From assembly GCA_050330635.1 (NCBI GenBank), contig JBHJNQ010000004.1, positions 1 through 64,000 of the forward strand: a stretch of 64,000 bases of DNA, given 5' to 3'. This DNA comes from CADEDH01 sp050330635. Its GTDB lineage: Bacteria > Actinomycetota > Acidimicrobiia > Acidimicrobiales > SZUA-35. This document shows positions 1-8,097 of the stretch, piece by piece. How positions within the stretch are numbered: the first letter of the stretch is position 1; every line of letters starts with the position of its first letter. Position numbers and translations under genes: made by a program. Under the pieces are notes generated by a model. The model had not been told where the DNA came from and made no database searches. It saw nothing but the letters and a program-made list of their open reading frames with translations.

Positions 1-306
1 AACTTCACCGACGCCATCGACGCCCACGCCGACTACATCGTGTGGATGCTGTCGACCCTGCGCGACGAGGGCCACGACATCGTCGACATCAAACCCGAAC
101 CCGAAGCCGACTACGCCGAACACTGCCGCCAGGCCGACATCATGTCGGCCCCCCTGCGGGACTGCCTCTCGTACTACAACGGCCACGGCGACGCCGAGCC
201 CGGCAGCCTCGCCTACTACGGGGGCGGTCGGTGGCACAAGTACCGCATCGCCGCCCAGGAGACCCTCGAGCCGTACGCCTTCGGCCACGTCGGCGTCACG
301 GTCTGA
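1..306 (+). CDS. Flavin-containing monooxygenase, C-terminal end (partial)
   Basis: The reading frame is open from the first base and ends at a TGA after about 101 codons, so only the C-terminus is present. The segment DYIVWMLSTLR followed by a KPEPEADYAEH stretch matches the last part of Baeyer-Villiger/cyclohexanone-type FAD- and NADPH-dependent monooxygenases, where a YI-x-L helix precedes a 'PEAE-W' motif. The Rossmann and BVMO fingerprint motifs lie outside the window, so substrate cannot be judged. It ends 22 bp before a luciferase-like oxidoreductase on the same strand. 4-hydroxyacetophenone monooxygenase-like is the main alternative name. Confidence 0.6.
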   Translation, partial: NFTDAIDAHADYIVWMLSTLRDEGHDIVDIKPEPEADYAEHCRQADIMSAPLRDCLSYYNGHGDAEPGSLAYYGGGRWHKYRIAAQETLEPYAFGHVGVTV

Positions 307-314
307 ACGCGAAG

Positions 315-320
315 TAGGGT
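315..320 (+). promoter_or_regulatory. -10 element TAGGGT, 8 nt before a start codon
   Basis: TAGGGT is followed by 8 nt and then the ATG of the luciferase-like gene at 329. There is no room for a ribosome binding site, so a leaderless transcript is likely. Confidence 0.45.
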
Positions 321-328
321 CGTCAGGC

Positions 329-1357
329 ATGGACGTCGGTGTGGCCTCACTGGGCGACCTGCTGCCCAATCCGGCGACGGGACGTTGCCCCGACGATGCC
401 CAACGACACCGCTCGATCGTCGAGCAGGCCGTACTGTCGGAATCGGTCGGCTTCGACGCCGTCCATCTCGGTGAACACCACGGGAGCGGCTACCAGCTGA
501 GTGCGCCGGCCGTGGTGCTGGCCGCCATCGGCGAGCGTACCACCACCCTCAAACTGTCGACCGGGGTGACGCTGGTGGCGAACCTCGATCCGGTACGGGT
601 GGCCGAGGACTACGCGACCGTCGACTGCCTCTCCGGCGGTCGAGCCGAGATCGTGGCCGGCAGGGGGAGTCTGTTCGCCCGCACCTTCGAGTACCTGGGC
701 CAGAAGCCGGAACAGAGCCGAGCTCTCTACAACGAACACGTGGAACTGCTCATCAGGCTTCTCAACGAGGAGAACGTTGCTCACGCCGGCCCACTGCGCG
801 CACCACTGGAGGGCTTCACCAGTCGTCCCCGGCCGGCTCACTCGATGCGGCTGTGGCTGGGCGGCGGCCTCAATGCGGAGACACCGACCCTGGCCGGCCG
901 CCTCGGCCTGCCGCTCATGCTGCCGAGCGTGTTCGCTCCCCCCGACGGTTTTGCCCGCCAGGTCGATGCCTATGTGGAGGCCTACGAGGCAGCGGGCCGC
1001 GAGGGTCGCCCTAGCCTGGGGGCCATCTGCCACTGCCATGTGGCCGACACCACCTCGGAAGCCCGCCGCCGCTTCGAGCCCTACTACCGCCAGTACTGGG
1101 GATGGGTGCAGGACCTCATCGCCGATTACACCCCCAAGGCCCGTCGCCTTCCGTTCGATTACGACGAGATGCTCGCCGGCCCGGCGCTCTGTGGCAGTCC
1201 CGAGGAGGTGATCGACCGGGTGGGGGAGTGGCGAGACGCCCTACCCCTGGAGCTCGATCGGTTCGCCTTCATGTTCGACCTGGGCGGCATGCCCGACGAG
1301 CTCGTCATGGACAACATCTCCCGGTTCGGGACGGAGGTGGTTCCCCACATCCGCTGA
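329..1357 (+). CDS. Luciferase-like (LLM class) flavin-dependent oxidoreductase
   Basis: This 342-residue protein fits the bacterial luciferase-like monooxygenase family, TIM-barrel enzymes that use reduced FMN or F420. Visible features are the early barrel segment with 'FDAVHLGEHHGSG', the 'TTLKLSTGVTLV' strand, 'DYATVDCLSGGRAEIVAGRG' (typical family signature around residues 90-110) and 'RLWLGGG' near residue 175. Length is normal. It is preceded by a TAGGGT -10 element so close to the ATG that the mRNA is probably leaderless. The neighbouring upstream monooxygenase suggests a small oxidative catabolic group, but the substrate is unknown. The choice between FMN and F420 as cofactor cannot be made from the sequence. 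Confidence 0.88.
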   Translation: MDVGVASLGDLLPNPATGRCPDDAQRHRSIVEQAVLSESVGFDAVHLGEHHGSGYQLSAPAVVLAAIGERTTTLKLSTGVTLVANLDPVRVAEDYATVDCLSGGRAEIVAGRGSLFARTFEYLGQKPEQSRALYNEHVELLIRLLNEENVAHAGPLRAPLEGFTSRPRPAHSMRLWLGGGLNAETPTLAGRLGLPLMLPSVFAPPDGFARQVDAYVEAYEAAGREGRPSLGAICHCHVADTTSEARRRFEPYYRQYWGWVQDLIADYTPKARRLPFDYDEMLAGPALCGSPEEVIDRVGEWRDALPLELDRFAFMFDLGGMPDELVMDNISRFGTEVVPHIR

Positions 1358-1417
1358 GTGCGCACGTCGGCCCGATCGAGATGTTGCGGGTGCCTCAGCG
1401 TCGTTGTCGGCAGGTAG

Positions 1418-1657
1418 TCAGGAACGCACGTCGTCGACCGGGCCGTAGGGGGCGGGGGGTGGGGGCGCCGGTCGTTCGCTGGGGATGACGAGCCAGGCGA
1501 GCAGGTAGGCGATCACCTGGGGTCCGGGGAGGACGATCGACAGGACGAAGGCGAGACGGACGATGGTGCGGTCGATGCCGAGCCAGTCGGCGATCCCGGC
1601 GGCGACACCGCCCAGCTTACGATCGTCGAGAGGTCGGACGAGGGGACGGGAGGCCAT
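1418..1657 (-). CDS. PspC domain membrane protein
   Basis: A 79-residue protein consisting almost entirely of a PspC domain: 'RPLDDRKLGGVAAGIADWLGIDRTIVRLAFVLS' followed by one hydrophobic segment (about residues 35-60, ending YLLAWLVIPSE) and a Pro-rich tail. PspC domains are found in phage-shock and envelope-stress proteins at the cytoplasmic membrane; small stand-alone versions are common in Actinobacteria and their role is poorly defined. The upstream sequence TAATGT-N6-ATG suggests a leaderless start. It faces the luciferase-like gene convergently and is followed upstream on the same strand by the N-demethylase-like gene. Confidence 0.85.
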   Translation of the reverse strand: MASRPLVRPLDDRKLGGVAAGIADWLGIDRTIVRLAFVLSIVLPGPQVIAYLLAWLVIPSERPAPPPPAPYGPVDDVRS

Positions 1658-1663
1658 GATCCG

Positions 1664-1669
1664 ACATTA
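1664..1669 (-). promoter_or_regulatory. -10 element TAATGT for the PspC gene
   Basis: On the minus strand TAATGT is followed by 6 nt and the ATG at 1657. It sits just upstream of the stop of the next minus-strand gene, giving the PspC gene its own promoter. Confidence 0.4.
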
Positions 1670-2602
1670 GATCGGGGCCGGTTCCCCGTGTCGTCGGGCC
1701 AGCGCTGCAAGCCACGGCGCCACCTCGCCCATCCAGCCGTGCCGGCCACCCCGGCTCTCCACCAGCGCCGGGGTCCAGCTGGCCATGGCCGCCACCATGC
1801 GGGCCGCCACCGCCGGGTGGACGGCGACGGCGACCGCCGGGGCCAGCTGAATCCTTATGGTGAACAGCACCGCCCCCGTCCGGGGCAGGCGGCGCAGCGT
1901 CTGGAGCTCGCTGCGCAGCCACAGATGGGCCGGGTCGAACCGCTCGGGCCGTCGCAACACCCTGCGGTCGGGGACGAACAGCAGGGGGTCGGCGGTGAAG
2001 CTCCAGTTGCGGCGACTCACGATCCGGCCGGGGGCCAGCCGGTCGAAGAAGCGCGACACCTTGGGGGCCAGCGTCTCCTCGTAGTGGGGGACCGGACCGT
2101 GGATCACGTCGACCGGGTGACCGATCTTGTCGCCCAGGCGCCAGTAGGTGGGGAAGCACAGCAGGGCCGCCGTCAGCCGCCACTCCTCGTCGTGGCGCTC
2201 CATCACGCAGAGATCGTCGTGGACGGCGAGGCCGGCCCGGGCCAGGGGGTGGTCGATGCCGTCGTCCCACTGGTCGAGGGCGTCGGGGTGGTGGCGGTCG
2301 AGCCAGGCCTGCACGGTGCCCGCCACCTCGGTCGACGCCGCCTCGCTCCCGTCGAGGGCGGCGAACACCTCCGCCCGGGCCTCGTCGTGAAGGCGTCGCC
2401 GGAGGGCCATCTCGCTTCCGTAGGCGTCGTCGAAGCGGAGCCACCGGTCCTCGTCGACCCCCCGGGTGGCCATCCGCTGATGGGGTTCGCCGGCGTGCAC
2501 GGCGATCTGGTCGAGCTCACCGATCCAGTCCGACGGCAGGCGGCGGTAGCGGTCGACGTCGATGGGGTAGGCGTAGGGATCCACCGTCATGGCCCTCGCC
2601 AT
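1667..2602 (-). CDS. Heme-dependent oxidative N-demethylase-like protein (DUF3445)
   Basis: This 311-residue protein resembles the DUF3445/HDOD family (alpha subunit of heme-dependent oxidative N-demethylases of dimethylamine type). The family core is visible in 'LTAALLCFPTYWRLGDKIG', 'IHGPVPHYEETLAPKVSRFFDRL' and 'SRRNWSFTADPLLF', then 'LRSELQTLRRLPRTGAVLFTI' around residues 225-245. No partner beta/gamma subunit genes (ferredoxin reductase-like) lie in the window, so it may act alone or with distant partners. The ATG at 2602 is used; an in-frame ATG at 2590 is also possible. Function as an N-demethylase is inferred from family only. Confidence 0.75.
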   Translation of the reverse strand: MARAMTVDPYAYPIDVDRYRRLPSDWIGELDQIAVHAGEPHQRMATRGVDEDRWLRFDDAYGSEMALRRRLHDEARAEVFAALDGSEAASTEVAGTVQAWLDRHHPDALDQWDDGIDHPLARAGLAVHDDLCVMERHDEEWRLTAALLCFPTYWRLGDKIGHPVDVIHGPVPHYEETLAPKVSRFFDRLAPGRIVSRRNWSFTADPLLFVPDRRVLRRPERFDPAHLWLRSELQTLRRLPRTGAVLFTIRIQLAPAVAVAVHPAVAARMVAAMASWTPALVESRGGRHGWMGEVAPWLAALARRHGEPAPI

Positions 2603-2756
2603 GCTACGTGATCGGTCGGCGACGAGTGGGGCGAGGCCCGCGTGATCGACCGGCGACGGGGCACGAGACCGCCGGTGAACCGGCGATGACCCTGCCCCGA
2701 TGGTTGGCTGCGATCACGCCGGGTAGGTCGGCGCCACCATCTCACGGAGCATCGCC

Positions 2757-3614
2757 ATGGTCGAACTTCCCACCTCCTCAGCGCCGACGAGGGTGCCCCA
2801 GAAGATCGACTCCGCCGTCGACGACGACACGGTCGAGGCTGCGGGCCGGGCCGGCCTCACCGCCCGCGGCGTCATCCATCTGATCAGCGCCCTCCTCACG
2901 GGACGCATCGCCCTTCTCGGCTCGTCGGAGGAGGGCCCCGGCAAGATCGGCGCTCTCCGCACCGTGGCCGACCAGCCGTTCGGCAAGGTCATGTTGTCGA
3001 TCGTCGCCCTCGGCCTCGCCGGCTACGCCTTCTGGCGGTTCATGAGCGCCATCACCTACAGCGGCGGCGCTGACGAGGGCGCCCTGAAGGTATGGGCCAA
3101 GCGACTGAGTTACGTCGGCCGCGGCATCGTCTACGGCGTGGCCCTCGTCACCGCGCTTTCGCTCATCTTCGGAGTCGGCAGCGCCGGCAGTGGTAGCGGC
3201 GACGGGCAGTCGGTACAGGGACTGTTCGCCCTTCCCCTCGGCCGGTGGATCGTGCTCGCCATCGGGCTCGGATTCCTCGCCGCCGCTGGCCACAACCTCT
3301 ACCGAGCCCTGGCCGACGACGTGTCGGAGAACTGGAGCCACGAGCTGCGGGGCCGGAACCTCGGGCTGGCCAACGGCGTCGCCGCCGTCGGCCTGGCGGG
3401 CCACATGGCGGTGTTCGCCCTGGTCGGCTTCTTCATCACCAAGGCCGCCGTCGAGTACGACCCGAACGAGCCCCAGAGCCTCGACCAGGCGGTCCGTGAG
3501 CTCGTCGACGCCCCCGCCGGCACGTGGATCCTCGCTCTGGTCGCCGTCGGTATGGTCGCCTACGCCGGCTTCAGCTTCATCGAGGCCCGGTACCGCCGGG
3601 TAGTGGAGGGATGA
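2757..3614 (+). CDS. DUF1206 integral membrane protein
   Basis: 285 residues with three repeats of a two-helix unit typical of DUF1206. The first repeat opens with 'AGRAGLTARGVIHLISALL' (residues 28-46), the second with 'RLSYVGRGIVYGVALVTAL', and the third with 'GLANGVAAVGLAGHMAVFAL'; each has an R/N-G-x-x-x-x-A/G core followed by a second helix. The protein should span the membrane six times. Its function is unknown in all organisms. A GGAG lies 8-10 nt before the ATG. In the same frame directly after its stop codon begins the remnant of a lipid kinase gene. Confidence 0.85.
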   Translation: MVELPTSSAPTRVPQKIDSAVDDDTVEAAGRAGLTARGVIHLISALLTGRIALLGSSEEGPGKIGALRTVADQPFGKVMLSIVALGLAGYAFWRFMSAITYSGGADEGALKVWAKRLSYVGRGIVYGVALVTALSLIFGVGSAGSGSGDGQSVQGLFALPLGRWIVLAIGLGFLAAAGHNLYRALADDVSENWSHELRGRNLGLANGVAAVGLAGHMAVFALVGFFITKAAVEYDPNEPQSLDQAVRELVDAPAGTWILALVAVGMVAYAGFSFIEARYRRVVEG

Positions 3615-3740
3615 CCGGCCCGCTCGGAGGCCGTCGGACCCGCCGGGCCGGCCTTCGGGCCGGCCTCGCCGCAGGGACCGTGGCCTCCGCCCTCGGCCTC
3701 GTCGACGCCGCCGCCGGCGTCCTCCGACCCCGACCCGCCC

Positions 3741-4181
3741 GGGGTTCGACGTCCGGACCGGATCGGCAAGTGGCCGGCCGCGGTGCGAGCGCTCGCCAGC
3801 GTGCTGCTCGACGGGCGACCGTCGACCGTGCTGGTCGACCAGATCCCGACCCCGATCTGGATGATCTTCGTCGGCAACTGCGCCCACGACCCGCCCGGCT
3901 TCGCCCCCGCCACCCGGACCCGGCTCGACGACGGCTACTTCGACGTCCGCCTCGTCGACGGCAACCAGCCGGCAGCCCGGCTCCGCCTCCTGTTGGCCGT
4001 GCGCACCGGCCAGCTCAGCCGTTCGCCGGTCTACCAGCGTCGTCTGGTCACCGAGCTGGAGGTCGCCACGGGAGAGTGGACGACGACGCTAACCGCCGAC
4101 GGGGAGACCTTCCCCGGACGGGGGCGGTTCGTGATCACCAAGCACCCCAAACCTCTCCTCGTCCATGTCCCCCAGCGTTGA
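3741..4181 (+). pseudogene. Diacylglycerol kinase-like gene, C-terminal remnant
   Basis: The frame is open from the DUF1206 stop to 4181. From about 3741 it reads as the C-terminal beta domain of YegS/DgkB-type lipid kinases: 'IGKWPAAVRALASVLL', 'MIFVGNCAHDPPGFAPATR', 'LDDGYFDVRLVDGNQPAARL' and the ending 'FVITKHPKPLLVHVPQR'. The N-terminal ATP-binding half with the GGDGT motif is absent. The stretch before 3741 is Pro/Ser-rich and looks out of frame; a separate frame starting at 3611 gives an Ala/Leu-rich N-terminus (MTGPLGG). I read this as a gene that lost its catalytic half. GTG at 3783 could still give a 132-residue product. Confidence 0.6.
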
Positions 4182-4354
4182 CCCCCGTCTCGTTCCCCTT
4201 CCTGCGCCTCGCCGCCGCCGTTGCCATCTACGCCCTCGGCCTCGCCCTGTTCGTCGTGCTCCGCCTCGACCCGGTGGCCCGGGTCGACCGCAAGGTGACG
4301 TTCGACCTTCAGCGGTGGGCCCTCGACCGGCCCCCGACGGCCACCATGGCATGA
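4178..4354 (+). pseudogene. PAP2-like phosphatase, N-terminal remnant
   Basis: A TTG overlapping the stop of the lipid kinase remnant opens a 58-codon frame with one clear membrane helix (LRLAAAVAIYALGLALFVVL) followed by 'LDPVARVDRKVTFDLQRWALD'. This resembles the start of PAP2-superfamily phosphatases, which often sit next to or are fused with lipid kinases in Actinobacteria. The frame stops at 4354 before any of the PAP2 catalytic motifs (KxxxxxxRP, SGH, SRxxxxxHxxxD). Identification from such a short segment is tentative. Confidence 0.35.
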
Positions 4355-4581
4355 CGGTGACCCCGATCCCCGAAGGTGGCGAGTTCTGTGTCGTGTGCCG
4401 CAAGCGCTGATCGGGCCCGGTAGGGTCGGAGCGATCCCCCGGCCCGACCGCTGCTGACGGCGGCCCGGCCCGGCGCCATCGGCACCGGGCTCGACCACCG
4501 GCCCGCCGGCCGACCCGGCCCCCAAACGACTTCCCCCGTCGACGACGAACGAGCGGCATCGGACCGCTCCGGGGAGGTGCC
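4355..4581 (+). other. Leader region of the Tad operon
   Basis: No full gene. A short frame ends at 4410 with 'PEGGEFCVVCRKR', which looks like the tail of a lost gene. A TAGGGT (4421-4426) suits a -10 element, implying a leader of about 150 nt before the first Tad gene. The leader is GC-rich with several CCGG-type inverted repeats; I cannot assign it to a riboswitch class. Confidence 0.35.
4421..4426 (+). promoter_or_regulatory. Candidate -10 element of the Tad operon
   Basis: TAGGGT in the context CCCGG-TAGGGT-CGGAG, the only good -10 match between the PAP2 remnant and tadZ. Confidence 0.3.
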
Positions 4582-5256
4582 ATGTGGTGTGTGTGGACGG
4601 TCAAGGGAGGTGGCGGGTGCACGGTGACGGCGGTCGCCCTCGCCCGGTTGTGGGCCGAGCGCGACCCGACCCTTCTCGTCGACCTGGCCGGTGAGGTCGA
4701 GCTGGTGCTCGGGTCGGCCCCGGCGTCCGCCGGCGTGGCCCAGTGGTTGGCGGCCGAACGCCCACCGCCCGACGCCCTCAGCCGGCTGGAACGACCGGCC
4801 GGTCCGGGGCTCTCGCTGCTCCCCGCCGGGGATAGGCGGCTGGGGGCGACGGAGACACCGGCGGACGATCGGCGGGGCAACGAACGACGGCGCCTCCTGG
4901 CCCATCTCCTGGCCGCCGACGACCGAACGGTGGTGGTCGACGTCGGTGCCGCCCCCAACCGGTGGGCCGCCCTCGTCGACCTCGCCGCCCCCTCGCTGCT
5001 GGTGACCCGACCGTGCTACCTGGCCCTGTCGGCTGCTACCGGGCACCGCCGGCCCGACGGGATCGTCGTCGTCCGGGAACGGGGCCGGGCCCTGGGCGAC
5101 GCCGACATAGCCGCCGCCATCGGCGCACCGGTCGTGGCCACCATCCCCCACGATCCGGCGGTGGCTCGCGCCGTCGACGCCGGGCTCCTCGGCACCCGCC
5201 TACCCCGGCCGCTGCGTCACCTCGAGCCCCTGGTGGCCGTCGGGTGTACCCCGTGA
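4582..5256 (+). CDS. tadZ: TadZ/CpaE-like ATPase family protein with degenerate P-loop
   Basis: A 224-residue protein in first position of the Tad operon, equivalent in place to mycobacterial Rv3660c/Ssd. The N-terminus VKGGGGCTVTAVALA aligns with the MinD/ParA 'KGGVGKTT' loop: the signature lysine is kept but the second, P-loop lysine is replaced by Cys. 'PTLLVDLAGEVELVLG' matches the strand that follows, and 'TVVVDVGAAPNRWAALVDLA' the Walker B region. TadZ proteins localise the pilus machine to a cell pole and often have atypical P-loops, so weak or absent ATP hydrolysis is expected. The ATG follows GGGGAGG with good spacing. Its TGA overlaps the GTG of tadA. Confidence 0.75.
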   Translation: MWCVWTVKGGGGCTVTAVALARLWAERDPTLLVDLAGEVELVLGSAPASAGVAQWLAAERPPPDALSRLERPAGPGLSLLPAGDRRLGATETPADDRRGNERRRLLAHLLAADDRTVVVDVGAAPNRWAALVDLAAPSLLVTRPCYLALSAATGHRRPDGIVVVRERGRALGDADIAAAIGAPVVATIPHDPAVARAVDAGLLGTRLPRPLRHLEPLVAVGCTP

Positions 5257-6347
5257 GCGCCGACGCTTCGTGGCTGACCGATCGTCTCGTCGACGCCCTC
5301 GTCGGCCGTTCGGTCCGCTCGACCACGGAGCTGGTCGCCCTCGCCCGGCGGGCCGACCCCCTCCTCGACCTGGGGACGGTCACCGCCACCGTCGAGCGGG
5401 TCGCCAGCTGGGCCGACGGCGGCCTCGGGCCGCTCACCCCGTTCCTCGATGACGACCGGGTGTCGGAGATCATGATCAACGGTCCGGGCCCGATCTGGAT
5501 CGACGACGGCTCGTCCGTGGTGGAGACGGAGGTCGAGCTCACCGCCGCCGATCTCGACCTCCTGGTCGAGCGGATCGTCGACCCTCTCGGGCTCCGGGTC
5601 GACGTCACCAACCCGGTGGTCGACGCCCGACTGGCCGACGGCGCCCGGGTCAACATCGTCATCCCACCTCTCGCCGTCGACGGCCCCACCGTCACCGTCC
5701 GCCGATTCCCCCACCAGCCGCCGGGCCTCGAGGCCTTCGGCCCCCCGTCGTTGGTCGACCTCCTCACCGGCCTCGCCGCCGACGGGGCCAACACCCTCGT
5801 CGTGGGGCCCACGGCGGCCGGCAAGACGACCCTGGTCGGTGCCCTGGCCGGCGCCTTCGGCCGGGACGAGCGGGTCGTGACCATCGAGGACACGGCCGAG
5901 CTCCGCCTCCCCGGCCGCCACGTGGTCCGGCTCGAGGCCCGGCCGGCCAACAGCGAAGGGGTGGGGGCCGTCGGTCTCCGGGCACTGGTGGCAACCGCCC
6001 TCCGCATGCGGCCCGACCGCCTCGTCATCGGCGAGGTCCGGGGACCGGAGGCCCTCGACCTCGTTCTCGCCCTGGGCGCGGGGCACCGGGGCTCGATCGC
6101 CACCTGCCACGGGCCCGACGCCGCCGGCGGTCTGCGCCGCTTGGAGGCCCTCGCCCTCCTGGCCCCCGGGGCCTCCCCGTCGGCCGTGCGGGCCCTGGTG
6201 GCCACGGCCATCGACGTGATCGTGGTGGTCGCCCGCTGGGGGTCCCGCCGCCTCGTCACCGATGTGGCCGCCGTCGACGACGCCGGCGGCGCCGCTCCAC
6301 CACGTCTTCGCCCCTTGTGGTCGACGGCGGAATCGAGGGCGACGTGA
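5253..6347 (+). CDS. tadA: TadA/CpaF secretion ATPase of the Tad pilus
   Basis: 364 residues from the GTG that overlaps the tadZ stop (GTGA). The family core is complete: 'DDDRVSEIMINGP' N-terminal motif, arginine-rich 'TVTVRRFP' segment, Walker A GPTAAGKTT (about residue 188), Asp box 'RVVTIEDTAELRLP', Walker B 'RLVIGEVRGPEALDLVLAL', and the His box region 'GHRGSIATCHGPDA'. It should hexamerise on the cytoplasmic face and drive pilus assembly through TadB/TadC. An in-frame GTG at 5244 is an alternative start. The C-terminus overlaps tadB by a GTGA. Confidence 0.9.
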   Translation: MSADASWLTDRLVDALVGRSVRSTTELVALARRADPLLDLGTVTATVERVASWADGGLGPLTPFLDDDRVSEIMINGPGPIWIDDGSSVVETEVELTAADLDLLVERIVDPLGLRVDVTNPVVDARLADGARVNIVIPPLAVDGPTVTVRRFPHQPPGLEAFGPPSLVDLLTGLAADGANTLVVGPTAAGKTTLVGALAGAFGRDERVVTIEDTAELRLPGRHVVRLEARPANSEGVGAVGLRALVATALRMRPDRLVIGEVRGPEALDLVLALGAGHRGSIATCHGPDAAGGLRRLEALALLAPGASPSAVRALVATAIDVIVVVARWGSRRLVTDVAAVDDAGGAAPPRLRPLWSTAESRAT

Positions 6348-7090
6348 GCGGTCCACCGGGTTTTGCGTCGCCCCGCTGGCGGCGGCGGCCCTCGGTCCCG
6401 GTGCTGGCGGCGATCGGCGTGGTGGCGGCGGGGGTGGCGGCAGGGAGCCCGACCCTCGTCGTCGCCGGTCCACTGGCGGTGGCGGCCGACGTCCACCGCC
6501 GCCACCTGGCCCACCGCCGCCGCCGGGCGGAGGCGCTGGCCGACGCCGTGCCCGCCCTGGTCGACGAGCTCCTGCAACGACTCCGGGGTGGGGCCTCGCT
6601 CGCCGGCTCGATCCACGCCGCCCTGAGTGCCGATCGGGTCGACGGGGAGGGCGCCACCGCCCTCCGCCGTCGGCTTGCTCCCGTCTCGGCCGGGCTGGCG
6701 GCGGGTCTGGGGCTGGCGGCGTCGCTGGGCCGGGTCGACGGGGCGGTGGGAGTGGGCGAGGTCGACGGGATCGGCCTCACCGTGCAGACATTGCGGGTGC
6801 TGGTGCTGCGGGGCGGGCCCGCCGTGCCGTCGCTGGAGCGGCTCGACGACACGCTGCGGTCGTCGCGCGCCGTCGAGCTCGAGGCCAGGGCCCAGGCGGC
6901 ACAGGCCACGGCATCGTCGGCCGCGCTCGCCGTCCTCCCTGCCCTGTTCGCCGCCGGCCTGGCCGCCCTCGATCACCGGGTGGCCCGGTTCTACGCCTTC
7001 GAGCCGCTGGGGGCAGCGTGCGTCGTCGCCGCCGCCGCCCTCTCCTACGGCGGGTGGTGGTGGATGCAGCACCTCGTCGATCGGCCGTGA
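6344..7090 (+). CDS. tadB: TadB-like type II secretion F domain protein
   Basis: 248 residues from the GTG at 6344 that overlaps the tadA stop. Two N-terminal hydrophobic segments (VLAAIGVVAAGVAAG; TLVVAGPLAVAAD) are followed by a cytoplasmic T2SSF helical domain ('ALADAVPALVDELLQRLRGGASLAGSIHAAL') and C-terminal helices ending 'GGWWWMQHLV'. Its place between tadA and the second F-domain gene is the standard order tadA-tadB-tadC. It is expected to form the inner-membrane platform with TadC. The F domain is diverged, as in mycobacterial Rv3658c. Confidence 0.75.
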   Translation: MSGPPGFASPRWRRRPSVPVLAAIGVVAAGVAAGSPTLVVAGPLAVAADVHRRHLAHRRRRAEALADAVPALVDELLQRLRGGASLAGSIHAALSADRVDGEGATALRRRLAPVSAGLAAGLGLAASLGRVDGAVGVGEVDGIGLTVQTLRVLVLRGGPAVPSLERLDDTLRSSRAVELEARAQAAQATASSAALAVLPALFAAGLAALDHRVARFYAFEPLGAACVVAAAALSYGGWWWMQHLVDRP

Positions 7091-7755
7091 TGCCGGCGCC
7101 CCCCGGCCCGTGGCGCCCCGGTCCGACCGGTCCGGTCGGTGCCGACCCGTTGCGCTCGCCCGCCATTCCTCCGACCCGGTCGACGGCGACCGCCCTGCTC
7201 GTCACGGTGGCGACCGTCGTGGCCCCGCTGCCCCTCGTCGTGGCCCTGATCGCCCTCGCCGCCGTCTCGGCGGTCACGGCGAGGCGCCGGGCGGAGGCGG
7301 CCCGCCGGTGCTCGGAGCTCGACGCCCTGCCCCGGGCCCTCGACCTGTGCGCCGTCGTCCTGGGGGCCGGTGGCTCGGTACGCGACTGCGTCGAGGCTCT
7401 GGCCCGCCACGGCCCGCCGGTGGTGACGGAGGCAGCCTCCGCCGCTCTCGAACGGGGCGCCGCCGGGCGCCGCCTCGACCAGGTGCTGCGCCACCTCCAG
7501 GCCGCCCTCGGTCCCCGGTTCCAGCCCCTCACCGGAGCGCTGCTGCTCGGTCACGAACGGGGCGGCTCCCTGGCCGTGCTGCTCGGCCGGCTGGCCGTCG
7601 AGGCGTCGTCGGCCCGGCGGAGGGCCGGCGAGATCCGGGCCCGGCGCCTCCCCGTCGTCCTCCTCGTGCCCCTGGTCGTGTGCTGCCTCCCGGCCGTCCT
7701 CATCGGGGCTGTCGTGCCCCTGGCCATCGTCGCCCTCCGTCAGCTCTCGCTGTGA
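7090..7755 (+). CDS. tadC: TadC-like type II secretion F domain protein
   Basis: 221 residues starting at the ATG in the overlap TGATG with tadB (a GTG at 7087 is also in frame). The T2SSF signature is visible: 'LPRALDLCAVVLGAGGSVRDCVEALARHGP', then 'ALLLGHERGGSLAVLLGRLAVEASSARRRAGEIRARRLPV' and a final double hydrophobic segment 'VVLLVPLVVCCLPAVLIGAVVPLAIVAL'. This arrangement is typical of the second Tad platform protein (Rv3657c position). It lies 48 bp before the pilin gene. Confidence 0.75.
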   Translation: MPAPPGPWRPGPTGPVGADPLRSPAIPPTRSTATALLVTVATVVAPLPLVVALIALAAVSAVTARRRAEAARRCSELDALPRALDLCAVVLGAGGSVRDCVEALARHGPPVVTEAASAALERGAAGRRLDQVLRHLQAALGPRFQPLTGALLLGHERGGSLAVLLGRLAVEASSARRRAGEIRARRLPVVLLVPLVVCCLPAVLIGAVVPLAIVALRQLSL

Positions 7756-7803
7756 CCGGGCGTCCCCCCACCGAAGACCATCCACCAGTGAAGGACAACC
7801 GAC

Positions 7804-8097
7804 ATGACCTCGATCCACCACCCCCACGACCGGGCCCTCCCCGTGCCATCCGCCGACGGCGGCCGTGCCGCCCCGGCCCGTGGGCCTCACCGTGACCCCG
7901 GGTCGCCGGAGGGTGCGCCGCCCCACCGTCCCGACCGTCGGCGATCGGAGCGGGGCCAGGCCACCGCCGAGTACGCCCTCGTGATGCTGGCCGCCGCCGC
8001 CCTGGCCGGCCTTCTCCTGGCCTGGGCTGCCGGCACGGGCGGCATCACCCGGCTGTTCGACGCGGTGATGGGCCAGCTCATCGACCAGGTCGGGTGA
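7804..8097 (+). CDS. Flp-type pilin, DUF4244 family
   Basis: 97 residues: a long, Pro/Arg-rich hydrophilic leader of about 50 residues, then 'RSERGQATAEYALVMLAAAA' and a hydrophobic helix, ending 'FDAVMGQLIDQVG'. G-x-x-T-A-E-Y before a hydrophobic helix is the type IV/Flp prepilin signature, with processing expected after the Gly of ERG. DUF4244 proteins hold this position in actinobacterial Tad loci (Rv3656c). The leader is longer than in most Flp pilins, and no TadV prepilin peptidase gene is in the window. The TGA overlaps the tadE GTG. Confidence 0.8.
   Translation: MTSIHHPHDRALPVPSADGGRAAPARGPHRDPGSPEGAPPHRPDRRRSERGQATAEYALVMLAAAALAGLLLAWAAGTGGITRLFDAVMGQLIDQVG

Noticed and set aside
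4962..6347. 461-residue version of TadA
   Set aside because: The first 97 codons are the shifted reading of tadZ; the GTG at 5253 overlapping the tadZ stop is the sensible start.
6627..7895. Long plus-strand Arg/Pro-rich frame across tadB and tadC
   Set aside because: Composition (R, P, G, S rich) and lack of any motif mark it as an out-of-frame shadow in GC-rich DNA.
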